Origin: WVWW01 sp041568335
GTDB lineage: Bacteria > Acidobacteriota > Polarisedimenticolia > Polarisedimenticolales > Polarisedimenticolaceae
Direction: 5' to 3'
Length of the DNA: 17,224 bases
Assembly (NCBI GenBank): GCA_041568335.1
Contig: JBFFZZ010000036.1
Location: 1 to 17,224, forward strand
Position 1 is the first letter of the stretch. Every line of letters begins with the position of its first letter. The position numbers and the translations under genes are program-made. The notes beneath the pieces were generated by a model. The model saw only the letters and a list, made by a program, of their open reading frames with translations, had not been told where the DNA came from and searched no databases. This document shows, piece by piece, positions 1-7,842 of the stretch.

Positions 1-1074
<1,074 letters not shown>

Positions 1075-1080
1075 GAATGG

Positions 1081-1115
1081 CCCTTCCCGTGTTGGCGGGA
1101 GTCGGCCGACGGCCG
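1081..1115 (-). promoter_or_regulatory. Putative expression platform between TPP aptamer and thiC start
   Basis: Read on the minus strand, the stretch after the aptamer can form two small hairpins. One is CGGCC-GTC-GGCCG (1103-1115). The other is CCCG-CCAACA-CGGG (1086-1099), whose 3' arm abuts and partly covers the GGAAGGG ribosome site (1081-1087) 6 nt before the thiC ATG. There is no run of T after either hairpin, so control by hiding the ribosome site is more likely than transcription termination. The switch between ligand-bound and free folds is inferred. Confidence 0.5.
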
Positions 1116-1196
1116 AAGCTCCCTGCGCCGGCATTACCCGGATCAGGTTCTGGCGGTCGGTGATCGCACCCTCTCAGCCCGGCCGACCCGAGCTCC
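1115..1196 (-). promoter_or_regulatory. TPP riboswitch (THI element) aptamer
   Basis: On the minus strand the conserved THI-box blocks are in order: the 5' P1 arm GGAGCT, then CTGAGA (complement of 1172-1177), ACCTGATC (complement of 1141-1148) and GGGTAATGCCGGCGCAGGGA (within 1118-1138), ending in AGCTTC, which pairs with the 5' arm to close P1. This matches the class-wide TPP aptamer consensus, and its place directly 5' of thiC is the most common one for this riboswitch. It should bind thiamine pyrophosphate and shut thiC down. Confidence 0.95.
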
Positions 1197-1208
1197 CGCA
1201 TACCCCTC

Positions 1209-1237
1209 ATCTTATGCCCTCTTTCGCTTTCCTCCAA
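1209..1237 (-). promoter_or_regulatory. Putative thiC promoter
   Basis: On the minus strand TTGGAG (complement of 1232-1237) and TAAGAT (complement of 1209-1214) are separated by exactly 17 bp. They match 3/6 and 4/6 of the housekeeping -35 and -10 consensus. The predicted start of transcription falls about 6-7 nt further on, just before the first arm of the TPP aptamer, which is where a riboswitch transcript should begin. The match is modest; the position is the main support. Confidence 0.45.
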
Positions 1238-1497
1238 GCGTCCTGTTCCGCCGAGTGCCGCCAATCAGTGGCGCTTCGGCGGCTGCCGTTTGACAAATCG
1301 TGTCGCCCGCGCCGGATTCGATTTTGAAACTCCGCTCTCGGGGTGCGTCCGGGGCGCCCTCTGCGCCCGCCCCGAATGCCGGATGTTCGGCGACGAGTCG
1401 CGTTTTTCCACCCCAGCGTCCCGGAAACTACGGAACCGGGAAGTTCCCGCTGGCACACGACTTGCCCTGATCCGGGCCGAGTACGGAGGTCGAGGCG
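1238..1497. other. Intergenic region between thiC promoter and the secreted-protein gene, with nested dyads
   Basis: No gene is supported here. A TTGACA sits on the plus strand at 1290-1295 but lacks a good -10 at the right distance. At 1413-1453 several inverted repeats are nested: CCAGCG (1413-1418) with CGCTGG (1448-1453), CCCGG (1420-1424) with CCGGG (1436-1440), and GGAAC (1432-1436) with GTTCC (1443-1447). These cannot all pair at once. They lie 45-85 bp before the ATG at 1498 and could be an operator or alternative 5' UTR folds. Confidence 0.4.
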
Positions 1498-1950
1498 ATG
1501 ACGTCAGTCAACTGGAAGAAGCTCTCTTGGTGGATCGGCGTTCTCGTCTTGCTCGCGGCCCTGGCCGCTCCCGAGCTCGCGGCTGCGCGACATACGGTGA
1601 GCGCGAAGATCTCCGAGCCCTTCTTGTTCAACGGTGAGCCGTTTCAGCCGGGCACGCTGACCGTACGTGAGGTGTCGCACTACAACCCGGGAACGACGCT
1701 GAATGAAATCTGGATCGGCAACCGCTGTTGGGGCTTGATCCTCGCAGACGTATCCGACGCCGCGGTCGGTCGTGAATCCGACGATCGCATCCTCTTCGAG
1801 CGTAACGCGGCCGGCCGGCTGGTGCTGGTCGGGTTTGCCTACCACGGTCAGCCCCTGCGCGAGTTCTACGGCTACGACCCGCTCGCGGTGGGTGGGCGCT
1901 GGTCCTCGCCGGCGCGTTCCGCCGAGGGAGTCGCCGTGGCGATCCCATGA
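1498..1950 (+). CDS. Small secreted protein of unknown function
   Basis: A 150-residue protein with an N-terminal signal peptide: basic MTSVNWKK, a hydrophobic core at about residues 11-24, and a likely cleavage near ELAAA (about residues 26-30). The mature part of about 120 residues opens with a short beta-rich segment (SEPFLFNGEPFQPGTLTVRE) resembling small extracytoplasmic domains of the 'property X is given by gene product, Y is the expression' kind seen in many Acidobacteriota secreted proteins. I do not recognise a named family. One Cys is present in the mature chain (GNRCWG, near residue 77). The ATG is chosen because GGAGGT (1485-1490) lies 7 nt upstream. It is monocistronic: the next gene is convergent and an intrinsic terminator follows. 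Function unknown; export to the periplasm or beyond is inferred from the signal peptide. Confidence 0.85.
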   Translation: MTSVNWKKLSWWIGVLVLLAALAAPELAAARHTVSAKISEPFLFNGEPFQPGTLTVREVSHYNPGTTLNEIWIGNRCWGLILADVSDAAVGRESDDRILFERNAAGRLVLVGFAYHGQPLREFYGYDPLAVGGRWSSPARSAEGVAVAIP

Positions 1951-2029
1951 CTCACAAAGCTTGACCGGTGGGGCGGTCGATCTGTTTCTTCCGTCCCGCC
2001 GCGATAGGTCCATCCTCTCTCCTCTTGCT

Positions 2030-2062
2030 GACGCCGCCCTCCGGGGCGGCGTCGCTTTATTT
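2030..2062 (+). terminator. Intrinsic terminator of the secreted-protein gene
   Basis: A 10-bp perfect GC-rich stem, GACGCCGCCC (2030-2039) with GGGCGGCGTC (2044-2053), closes a TCCG tetraloop and is followed by GCTTTATTT. This is a good Rho-independent terminator on the plus strand. Its T-rich tail overlaps the last two codons of the convergent racemase-like gene (stop at 2057-2059). On the minus strand the hairpin is not followed by T residues, so it probably does not terminate that operon by itself. Confidence 0.85.
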
Positions 2063-2746
2063 GAAGGACTCGGAAACCGCGGCGCGTGCGAGCAGCCGGG
2101 TGGAATCGAGCGCGGGGATGACGGTTTCCCCGGGGCGCACCAGTAACGGGAGCTCCGTGCAGGCGAGGGCCACGCCGTCGCAGCCCCGCTCGGCGAGCCT
2201 CTCGATCACGCCGTTGACCGTCGTGCGGGCGTCGTCGGTGATCAGCCCGTCGACGAGCTCGACCATGATCACGCGATCCACGCGGTTGCGATCCGCCTCG
2301 TCCGGAACGACACATTCGATACCCGCCCCGCCGAGCGATTGCGGGTAGATCTCCGATTGCATCAGGTAATTCGTGCCGAGAACACCGACCTTCTCGTAGC
2401 CTGCCGCGAGGGCCTCACGCGCCACGATGTCGCCGATGTGCAGCCAGGGAACCGGCGAGCGGTCGCGGATCCCCGGGAGCGCCTTGTGGACGGAGTTGCA
2501 AGGGCAGGCGATCAGCTCCGCTCCGGAGCTCGCCACCTTCTTGGCCGATGCGAGCATGAGCTCTCCCACTCCGGCCCAGTCGTCCTGCCAGATCCGGTTC
2601 ATGTAATCCGACAGGCAGAGGTTGTGCAGCGTGATCTCGGGGTGCTGGTGGTCTCCCAGCGAGCGACTCGCTTCCGCACAGATCGAGCGGTAGCACAGGG
2701 CGGCGCCCTCGTAACTCACCGCGACGATACCGATGTGCTTGGCCAT
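2057..2746 (-). CDS. Aspartate/glutamate racemase family protein
   Basis: A 229-residue cytoplasmic protein of the cofactor-independent Asp/Glu racemase (YgeA/aspartate racemase) superfamily, which swaps the stereochemistry at the alpha carbon using two cysteines. Both are visible in the expected motifs: Cys83 in ACPCNSVH (residues 80-87) and Cys196 in GVALACTELPLL (191-202). The N-terminus HIGIVAVSYEGAALCYRSI and the mid-domain EKVGVLGTNYLMQSEIYP (118-135) fit the two-lobed fold, and the length is typical. Its ATG overlaps the stop of the PhzF-family gene by one base (TAATG), so translation is coupled. It is the last gene of the four-gene operon. Substrate cannot be read from sequence; aspartate, glutamate or a hydantoin-type compound are all possible within the superfamily. 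Confidence 0.88.
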   Translation of the reverse strand: MAKHIGIVAVSYEGAALCYRSICAEASRSLGDHQHPEITLHNLCLSDYMNRIWQDDWAGVGELMLASAKKVASSGAELIACPCNSVHKALPGIRDRSPVPWLHIGDIVAREALAAGYEKVGVLGTNYLMQSEIYPQSLGGAGIECVVPDEADRNRVDRVIMVELVDGLITDDARTTVNGVIERLAERGCDGVALACTELPLLVRPGETVIPALDSTRLLARAAVSESFK

Positions 2747-3627
2747 TAGCGCAGGCTCCCCTCGGCCACCGGGACGACCCGGCCGCCGACACGAATCGAG
2801 AACGTACCCTCCTTCTCGCTAGCTCGCAGGTGCAGCCGCGCCGTGCGCCCCATCTCGACACCCTGCTCCACCGTCAGATCGATCTCGCGCTTCCCGAAGT
2901 AGCGATGGCGGACCAGCCAGGCGGCAAGGCAGCCGTTGGCGCTCCCCGTCGCGGGATCCTCGGGGACACCGAACGCGTCGGCGAACATTCGCGCGTGGAT
3001 CCGGTTCGACGGATCGACGGTTTCCGAGGTGAAGAAGAAGATCGCCTTGTGGTCCTCCTCGCACAGCGCGTCGTAGGCCTCGCCGCGAACACGCGCTCGT
3101 TGCACCGCCGCCAATGAAGCGATCGGGACGAGCAGGAACGGCAATCCCGTCGACACCCGTTGGATGGGAAAGCGCTTGTCGATCTCCGCGGCGTCCAGAC
3201 CGAGCGCCGCGGCGATCCGGTCCGGGGACGGTCCGTCCATGAACTCCGGTTGGTTCTGCGTCATCCACATGAGCTCGCCGCGCTCGTCCTTCTCGAACCG
3301 CACCGGGATGGGACCGACCTTCAAGTCGAGCGTGACCGTCTCCGGTGGTGTCGTCAGCAGCTCGTGAGCGATGACCCAGGAAGTACCCAGCGTCGGATGA
3401 CCGGCGAACGGGACTTCCACCTGAGGGGTGAAGATCCGCACCGGCCAGCCGGTCTCGTTGGGTTTCGAATCCAGGATGAACGTGCTTTCGGGGAAGTTCA
3501 TCTCACGCGCCAGCGATTGCATCTCGGTTTCACCGAGCGCGCCCGCCTCCAGGAACACGGCAAGCTGATTGCCCCGGAACTTCTCCTCACTGAACACGTC
3601 GACGATCAGGTAACGGGTTCCCCGCAT
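2746..3627 (-). CDS. PhzF family isomerase/epimerase-like protein
   Basis: A 293-residue member of the PhzF superfamily (diaminopimelate-epimerase fold). PhzF itself isomerises a dihydroxyanthranilate in phenazine synthesis, but most family members are of unknown substrate. The landmarks are the N-terminal YLIVDVFSEEKFRGNQLAVF (residues 6-25), NFPESTF (44-50) holding the family's catalytic Glu (here Glu47), PFAGHPTLGTSW (73-84), and DPATGSANG (224-232) near the middle of the second lobe. The start is the ATG at 3627, which overlaps the stop of the HAD gene (TGATG); the open frame continues upstream only as a shadow of that gene. No phenazine genes are nearby, so a phenazine role is unlikely. 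Confidence 0.92.
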   Translation of the reverse strand: MRGTRYLIVDVFSEEKFRGNQLAVFLEAGALGETEMQSLAREMNFPESTFILDSKPNETGWPVRIFTPQVEVPFAGHPTLGTSWVIAHELLTTPPETVTLDLKVGPIPVRFEKDERGELMWMTQNQPEFMDGPSPDRIAAALGLDAAEIDKRFPIQRVSTGLPFLLVPIASLAAVQRARVRGEAYDALCEEDHKAIFFFTSETVDPSNRIHARMFADAFGVPEDPATGSANGCLAAWLVRHRYFGKREIDLTVEQGVEMGRTARLHLRASEKEGTFSIRVGGRVVPVAEGSLR

Positions 3628-4292
3628 CAAGACTCCCCTTCCCGCACCGGGCAGGTGCGGATCCGATCCGGCAGTTCCGCCATCGAATCGAATACCGAGG
3701 CACCGTGCGCCGCAAGCTCTTCGCGTTTGGCCCGGCCCGCGTAGCCAAAAACCGTCATCCGCGCCGCGACGGCCGCTCGCACCCCCGGCACGCTGTCCTC
3801 GACCACCGCACAGCGGTCGGGCTCCGCTCCGCAGGACGCCGCCGCGAACAGAAACAAATCGGGCGCGGGTTTGCCGCGTTCCACCTGCTCGGCGCTGAAC
3901 ATGCGCCCTTCGAACCTCGCCAGCAACCCCGTCATGCCGAGTGTTGCCCGCATCTTTTCCAGCTCCCCGCTGGAGGCCACGCAGAACGGTGTCGTGAGCG
4001 CGTCGATGGCCTCGGTGACCCCCGGGACCGCCTTCAAGCGCTCGCCGTGAAACGCCTCGAACGTACGGCGCTGGAGCTCGTCGAGGAATCCCTCGGGGAC
4101 CGCGTGACCGAGCGCTTGCTCGATCAGCTCCAAACACCGCGACATCGAGAGCCCGATGAACCGGTCACAAACCTCGGTGTAGCTCCAATCCAGGCCGAGC
4201 TCGTTGAGGGACCGGGTGAAGACGCGGTTGGCGATCGGCTCGCTGTCGACCAGCACCCCGTCGCAATCGAAGATGATCAGGTCGAAGCTCAC
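3627..4292 (-). CDS. HAD superfamily hydrolase (beta-phosphoglucomutase-like phosphatase)
   Basis: A 221-residue cytoplasmic HAD phosphatase of the beta-phosphoglucomutase/YieH-like group. Motif I is DCDGVLVDSE (residues 9-18) with nucleophile Asp9 and acid/base Asp11; motif II is SSG (107-109); motif III Lys141 in RGKPAPD; motif IV VVEDSVPG (163-170). The helical cap at about residues 17-90 is of the C1 type, which favours small phosphorylated substrates such as sugar phosphates. The start is GTG at 4292, chosen because it overlaps the preceding stop as GTGA and puts Phe3-Asp4 directly before motif I, as is normal. Its own stop overlaps the PhzF ATG by one base. The substrate cannot be deduced. 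Confidence 0.92.
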   Translation of the reverse strand: MSFDLIIFDCDGVLVDSEPIANRVFTRSLNELGLDWSYTEVCDRFIGLSMSRCLELIEQALGHAVPEGFLDELQRRTFEAFHGERLKAVPGVTEAIDALTTPFCVASSGELEKMRATLGMTGLLARFEGRMFSAEQVERGKPAPDLFLFAAASCGAEPDRCAVVEDSVPGVRAAVAARMTVFGYAGRAKREELAAHGASVFDSMAELPDRIRTCPVREGES

Positions 4293-4576
4293 GTCAGGGT
4301 TTCGATCGCCCGCGCGAGCGCGAAGTCCCGATCGCTGATCCCGTCGCAGTCGTGGGTCCGCAGATCGATCACGACACGCTTGTAGACGTTGAACCACTCG
4401 GGATGGTGATCCATGCGCTCGGCCGCGAGGGCCACGCGAGTCATGAAGGAAAACGCCTCGACGAAGTTGCCGAACTCGAATTCGCGGTGAAGCTTCCCGG
4501 CGGAGAGCTTCCAGCCCGGCAACCGGGCCAGCTCCTCGGACACCCGCTCGTCGCTCATGCGGCTCGGTTTTGCCAC
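4289..4576 (-). CDS. Pterin-4a-carbinolamine dehydratase
   Basis: A 95-residue protein with the full family signature: AERMDHHPEWFNVYKRVVIDL (residues 52-72, with the catalytic His57 and His58) and THDCDGISDRDFALA (74-88). The enzyme dehydrates 4a-hydroxy-tetrahydropterin, regenerating the pterin cofactor used by aromatic amino acid hydroxylases; in many bacteria it is found without such a hydroxylase. Size is normal for the family (about 95-110). The start is GTG at 4576, preferred over the ATG six codons in because AGGGGG lies 7-8 nt upstream of it. It is the first gene of the operon with HAD phosphatase, PhzF and racemase-like genes, none of which is an obvious pterin partner, so the pathway is unclear. 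Confidence 0.95.
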   Translation of the reverse strand: MAKPSRMSDERVSEELARLPGWKLSAGKLHREFEFGNFVEAFSFMTRVALAAERMDHHPEWFNVYKRVVIDLRTHDCDGISDRDFALARAIETLT

Positions 4577-4625
4577 TTTTCAACCCCCTTTTTGCTTCGC
4601 AATCGTGGTACCAAGTCTCAACGTC

Positions 4626-4639
4626 AGTATAGTTTAGCC
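4626..4639. promoter_or_regulatory. Shared TATA core, possible bidirectional promoter
   Basis: In the 63-bp gap between divergent genes, the plus strand reads TATAGT (4628-4633) and the minus strand reads TATACT over 4626-4631. Both are 5/6 matches to the bacterial -10 box and use the same TATA. In the plus direction the predicted transcription start is the A of the ATG at 4640. In the minus direction the start would be near 4619, giving a leader of about 43 nt with a ribosome site before the GTG at 4576. No good -35 is seen on either side. Confidence 0.5.
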
Positions 4640-6163
4640 ATGTCGAAGACGGAGCGGGAGAACGCGAGCCTCGATGCGGACGCCTCGGTCGAGGCGCAGC
4701 TCGTCGCCGTCTACTCGATGATCCGCAAGCTCAACTCGCAGAGCGACCCCGACGCCATGCTCGAATCGATCCTGGACATGGCCCTGGAGGTGGTTCGCGC
4801 GGAGCGCGGCATGATCCTGCTGCGGGATGACGACGGCGAGTTCGTCGTGCACCTGGCCCGCAACCTCGAGCACGAGACGATCGCCGATGCCGGGGCTTTC
4901 AGCAGCGGCATCGTGGCGCAGGCCGGAGCCGGCAAAGCGGTCCTCTCTCTCGATGCGCGAAACGACAGCCGTTTCAGCGAGCTGAAGAGCGTCAGCCTGT
5001 ACGGCATCCATGCACTGATGTGCGTCCCGCTGCGGGCCCACGACCGGATCGTCGGCGCGGTCTACGTGGACAGCAAGGAAGACGGGATGTTCACGTCCGA
5101 CGACCTGCGTTTCCTGGAGGCGTTTGCCGATCATGCGGCGCTGGCCCTGGCCAACGCACGGAGGCGCGCCGGGTTGGTCGAGGACACCGAGAGGCTGCAA
5201 CAGGAGGCCGCCGAACGCGCCGGACGCGGCAACCTGATCGGCGGCTCGCCGCCGATGAAGCAGGTCTTCGAGCTGATCGACAAGGTCGCCGCCAGCGAGC
5301 TTCCCGTCCTGATCCAAGGCGAGAGCGGGACCGGTAAGGAGCTCGTGGCCCAGGCGATCCACTACGGGGGGCCGCGGCGCGAGCGAGCATTCGTCGGCGA
5401 GAACTGTGCGGCGATCCCCGACACGCTGCTGCAAAGCGAGCTCTTCGGCCACGTGCGGGGCGCGTTCACCGGTGCCGACCGGGACCGCGCGGGGCTGTTC
5501 GAACAGGCGCATGGGGGTACGTTGTTCCTCGACGAGATCGGGGATATGTCGCCGACCATGCAGGCGCAGATCCTGCGCGCGTTGCAGGAGGGTGAGATCC
5601 GCCGTGTCGGCGGGACGAAGCCGATCCGCGTCGACGTTCGCGTCATCGCCGCCACGCATCGCGACCTGCAACAGGAGACGGCGGCGGGTCGGTTTCGCGA
5701 GGACCTGCTCTACCGTCTGCAGGTCTTGTTGATCGAGTTGCCGCCGCTGCGTGAACGGCGTGGTGACGTACGGCGCTTGACGCGCCATTTCCTCGGGCGA
5801 ATCGCCGCCGAACGCGGGAAGCCCGTCCAGGCGGTCGACGCCAAGATACTGGATCTGCTGGAGGGCTGCGCGTGGCCGGGCAACGTACGCCAGCTCCAGA
5901 ACGCCCTCCAGCGTCTGTCGTTGCTTGCCGGGGACGGGTCGATCGGGACCGAGATCCTGATGCTGGATCCCGGCTTGCGCAGCTTGCTTGCGGGTGACGA
6001 TTCGGCGGCGACGCCGGCCGCACCGCTTTCCCTCTCGTCGAGCGAACGCGATCGGATCGTCGAGGCGCTGCGGGCGGCGGAAGGTAACCGAGCGCGCGCG
6101 GCGCGGCTGCTGGGTGTGTCGCGCGCGACGATCTACCGCAAGATCAAGGAGCTGAAGCTCTAG
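4640..6163 (+). CDS. Sigma-54-dependent transcriptional activator (GAF - AAA+ - Fis HTH)
   Basis: A 507-residue bacterial enhancer-binding protein that would use ATP to open promoters bound by sigma-54 RNA polymerase. Domains: GAF sensor (about residues 15-175), AAA+ (about 198-430) with Walker A GESGTGKE (227-234), the sigma-54 contact loop GAFTGA (274-279), Walker B GGTLFLDEIGD (292-302) and the arginine-finger region FREDLLYRL (352-360), then a Fis-type helix-turn-helix (EGNRARAARLLGVSRATIYR, 481-500). The intact GAFTGA means it should be a true sigma-54 activator. The GAF signal is unknown; there is no receiver domain, so it is not a response regulator. The ATG has no ribosome site, but TATAGT ends 6 nt before it, pointing to a leaderless mRNA. 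Its stop TAG shares the CTAG at 6160-6163 with the convergent gene's stop. Confidence 0.96.
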   Translation: MSKTERENASLDADASVEAQLVAVYSMIRKLNSQSDPDAMLESILDMALEVVRAERGMILLRDDDGEFVVHLARNLEHETIADAGAFSSGIVAQAGAGKAVLSLDARNDSRFSELKSVSLYGIHALMCVPLRAHDRIVGAVYVDSKEDGMFTSDDLRFLEAFADHAALALANARRRAGLVEDTERLQQEAAERAGRGNLIGGSPPMKQVFELIDKVAASELPVLIQGESGTGKELVAQAIHYGGPRRERAFVGENCAAIPDTLLQSELFGHVRGAFTGADRDRAGLFEQAHGGTLFLDEIGDMSPTMQAQILRALQEGEIRRVGGTKPIRVDVRVIAATHRDLQQETAAGRFREDLLYRLQVLLIELPPLRERRGDVRRLTRHFLGRIAAERGKPVQAVDAKILDLLEGCAWPGNVRQLQNALQRLSLLAGDGSIGTEILMLDPGLRSLLAGDDSAATPAAPLSLSSSERDRIVEALRAAEGNRARAARLLGVSRATIYRKIKELKL

Positions 6164-7035
6164 AACCGTCTCGTCTCGAACGGCTCGGCGAACACCACGG
6201 ACTGCGGGAAGCTCTGGACGATCTGGCGGACCAGGGCGTCGTACCCTCCGAACATCTGCAGGTCCGGCGCGTCCGGTTTCGGGATGTGCATGGCCACGAT
6301 CCCGGCGGGTTGCAGGAAATCGATCGCCGGTGTCCAGCGGCGGTCCACGAGGTACCAGAACGGGACGAAGGCCAGATCGACCGATCCCGGCTCGAGACCG
6401 GTGGAGGCAAGCTCGTCCGCATTGGCCTGGGAATCGCCCATGTGCAGCACGGTCAACCCGCCGATCTCGATTTTGAAGCCGAGGTTCTCGATGGGGCTGG
6501 CGGCGCCGTGATGCAGGAACACCGCCTCGGCGCGAAGCTCCTCGAAGACGAACGGCGCCGCGCTCCCGTCGCCCTGGAGCCCGGGTCGGACGCGGCCCGC
6601 CAGCGCCGCCGGATCGCTGCACGTGGATCGCATCTGGGACAACGCCTGGACCGTCGAGACGAACTCGGCGATCTGATTGGATTCGAGGAAACGGCACACC
6701 GCGAGCGCGTTGAAGTGATCCTCGTGCAGGTGGGTCGCCAGGGCGAGGTCCACCGTGTCGAACGGCGGCTGGGCGGTCTCGATCGTCTCGCGCAGCTCCG
6801 CCGACAGGTTGGGATAGGGCTCGACGCCCTCGCGGAACAGACCGTCGATCAGGACCTTGTGGTCGGACGACGCGAGCAGGAATCCCTCGTTGGCCAGGTA
6901 GGTGATCTCGATCTGCTCGTCGACACCACGTTCCGCCGGGGGCGCCGCGGGCGGCTCCGGTGGTGCGTCGTCACAGGCGAGCACCAGAAGAAGAGTTGCC
7001 GCGACGATCAGGAAACTGTCTGGTCTGGCGTTCAT
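6160..7035 (-). CDS. Metallo-beta-lactamase-fold hydrolase, predicted lipoprotein
   Basis: A 291-residue exported protein. The N-terminus has a hydrophobic segment ending in LLLVLAC, a lipobox with Cys21, followed by a Pro/Ala-rich linker (22-36), so it is probably a lipid-anchored periplasmic protein. The catalytic domain is of the UlaG/metallo-hydrolase type: HLHEDHF (residues 102-108, the HxHxDH metal motif), HH at 175-176, Asp201 in LHMGDSQAN, and His250 in AMHIPKP. The start is the ATG at 7035, which puts the signal peptide at the N-terminus; in-frame codons further upstream would bury it. It is last in the seven-gene run, 40 nt after the methyltransferase. The stop codon overlaps that of the convergent sigma-54 activator. 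The substrate is unknown. Confidence 0.88.
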   Translation of the reverse strand: MNARPDSFLIVAATLLLVLACDDAPPEPPAAPPAERGVDEQIEITYLANEGFLLASSDHKVLIDGLFREGVEPYPNLSAELRETIETAQPPFDTVDLALATHLHEDHFNALAVCRFLESNQIAEFVSTVQALSQMRSTCSDPAALAGRVRPGLQGDGSAAPFVFEELRAEAVFLHHGAASPIENLGFKIEIGGLTVLHMGDSQANADELASTGLEPGSVDLAFVPFWYLVDRRWTPAIDFLQPAGIVAMHIPKPDAPDLQMFGGYDALVRQIVQSFPQSVVFAEPFETRRF

Positions 7036-7075
7036 GCCGTCTTCTCGCTCGCGAATCGGGCCGCGGATCATACCA

Positions 7076-7840
7076 TCAGCGATCCAAGGTACCGTGGTAG
7101 ACCTCCGTACGGTAGCGCAGGACGATCTCACCGTCGTCTTGGTGCCTGCGGAACAACTCGTGGAGCGCGGCGACCATCGGTTCGTGACCGGGGTGCCCTG
7201 GTTCCGGCGCGTACGATGCCGAGAGGACGCGGCCGACGAGCCCGTCGCGATCCAACCGCTGCTCGTTGGAAAGACGGTGAAACCGGCCGCCGCCGGGGCC
7301 GAAGAGTCGCTCGCGCTCGGAGGTCGTGAGGCCGTGCGCGCCCACGTTGCGATAGTCCGTGCCGTACTCGGCGAGCAGCTGCTCGTACTCCGCCATGAAG
7401 GGATCGCCCTCCTCGTCCCGCACGTTCCAGATCGCGACGACCCGTCCCTCCGGCCTGAGAACCCGATCCAGCTCGGCGTGGGCCGATTCGAGATCGAACC
7501 AGTGGAACGCCTGCGCGGCCACCGCGACGTCGGCGGAATCCGCCGGGAGTCCCGTCGCCTCCGCCGTCCCGTCGACGATCGTGCAGCGCGGATCGTCGAT
7601 CAGCCGGTCGGCGGCCTCGCGCATCGGATCGTTGGGCTCGACCGCGTAGACGCGGTACCCGTGTTTGAGGAAAAGGCGGGTCAGCTTGCCCGTGCCGCTG
7701 CCCAGCTCGACGAGGACGTCCCCGGTGCGGAGGCTCGAGTGCGTCTCGAGCAGCGGGAGCAGCGTCTCCGGATAGCCGGGCCGATAACGGATGTAATTCT
7801 CGACCCGGGTGGAAAACCGTTTCGTCGGGTCGACGGGCAT
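7076..7840 (-). CDS. Class I SAM-dependent methyltransferase
   Basis: A 254-residue cytoplasmic methyltransferase. Motif I VLVELGSGTGKLT (residues 42-54) binds S-adenosylmethionine, Glu68 in YAVEPN (65-70) is the acidic ribose contact, and the segment with AFHWFDLESAHAELDRVLRPEGRV gives motifs II-III of the Methyltransf_11 type. The N-terminal RFSTRVENYIRYRPGYP is characteristic of the small group of 'YafE/ubiquinone-like' methyltransferases of unknown substrate. The ATG at 7840 is 2 nt after the PpiC stop, with GAGGG from the end of ppiC serving as its ribosome site, so the two are co-transcribed. I cannot name the methyl acceptor. Confidence 0.92.
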   Translation of the reverse strand: MPVDPTKRFSTRVENYIRYRPGYPETLLPLLETHSSLRTGDVLVELGSGTGKLTRLFLKHGYRVYAVEPNDPMREAADRLIDDPRCTIVDGTAEATGLPADSADVAVAAQAFHWFDLESAHAELDRVLRPEGRVVAIWNVRDEEGDPFMAEYEQLLAEYGTDYRNVGAHGLTTSERERLFGPGGGRFHRLSNEQRLDRDGLVGRVLSASYAPEPGHPGHEPMVAALHELFRRHQDDGEIVLRYRTEVYHGTLDR

Positions 7841-7842
7841 CC

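Noticed and set aside
1432..1437. GGAACC as an ECF -35 element before the secreted-protein gene (also seen at 16440-16445)
   Set aside because: No suitable -10 at 16-17 bp downstream; at 16440 the transcription start would fall beyond the ribosome site and ATG.
2030..2053. Terminator hairpin working also for the minus-strand operon
   Set aside because: On the minus strand it is followed by purines, with no T-run.
2746..3627. Phenazine biosynthesis role for the PhzF-family gene
   Set aside because: No other phenazine genes are in the window, and most PhzF-family proteins are unrelated to phenazines.
3628..4137. N-terminal extension of the PhzF-family frame into the HAD gene
   Set aside because: The extension lies in another frame of the HAD coding region and has no PhzF similarity; the ATG at 3627 with TGATG overlap is a better start.
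4634..6697. 687-residue open frame on the minus strand across the sigma-54 activator
   Set aside because: It is antisense to a protein with all family motifs, and its translation is Arg/Pro/Ala-rich with no recognisable motif. Long antisense frames are expected at this GC content.
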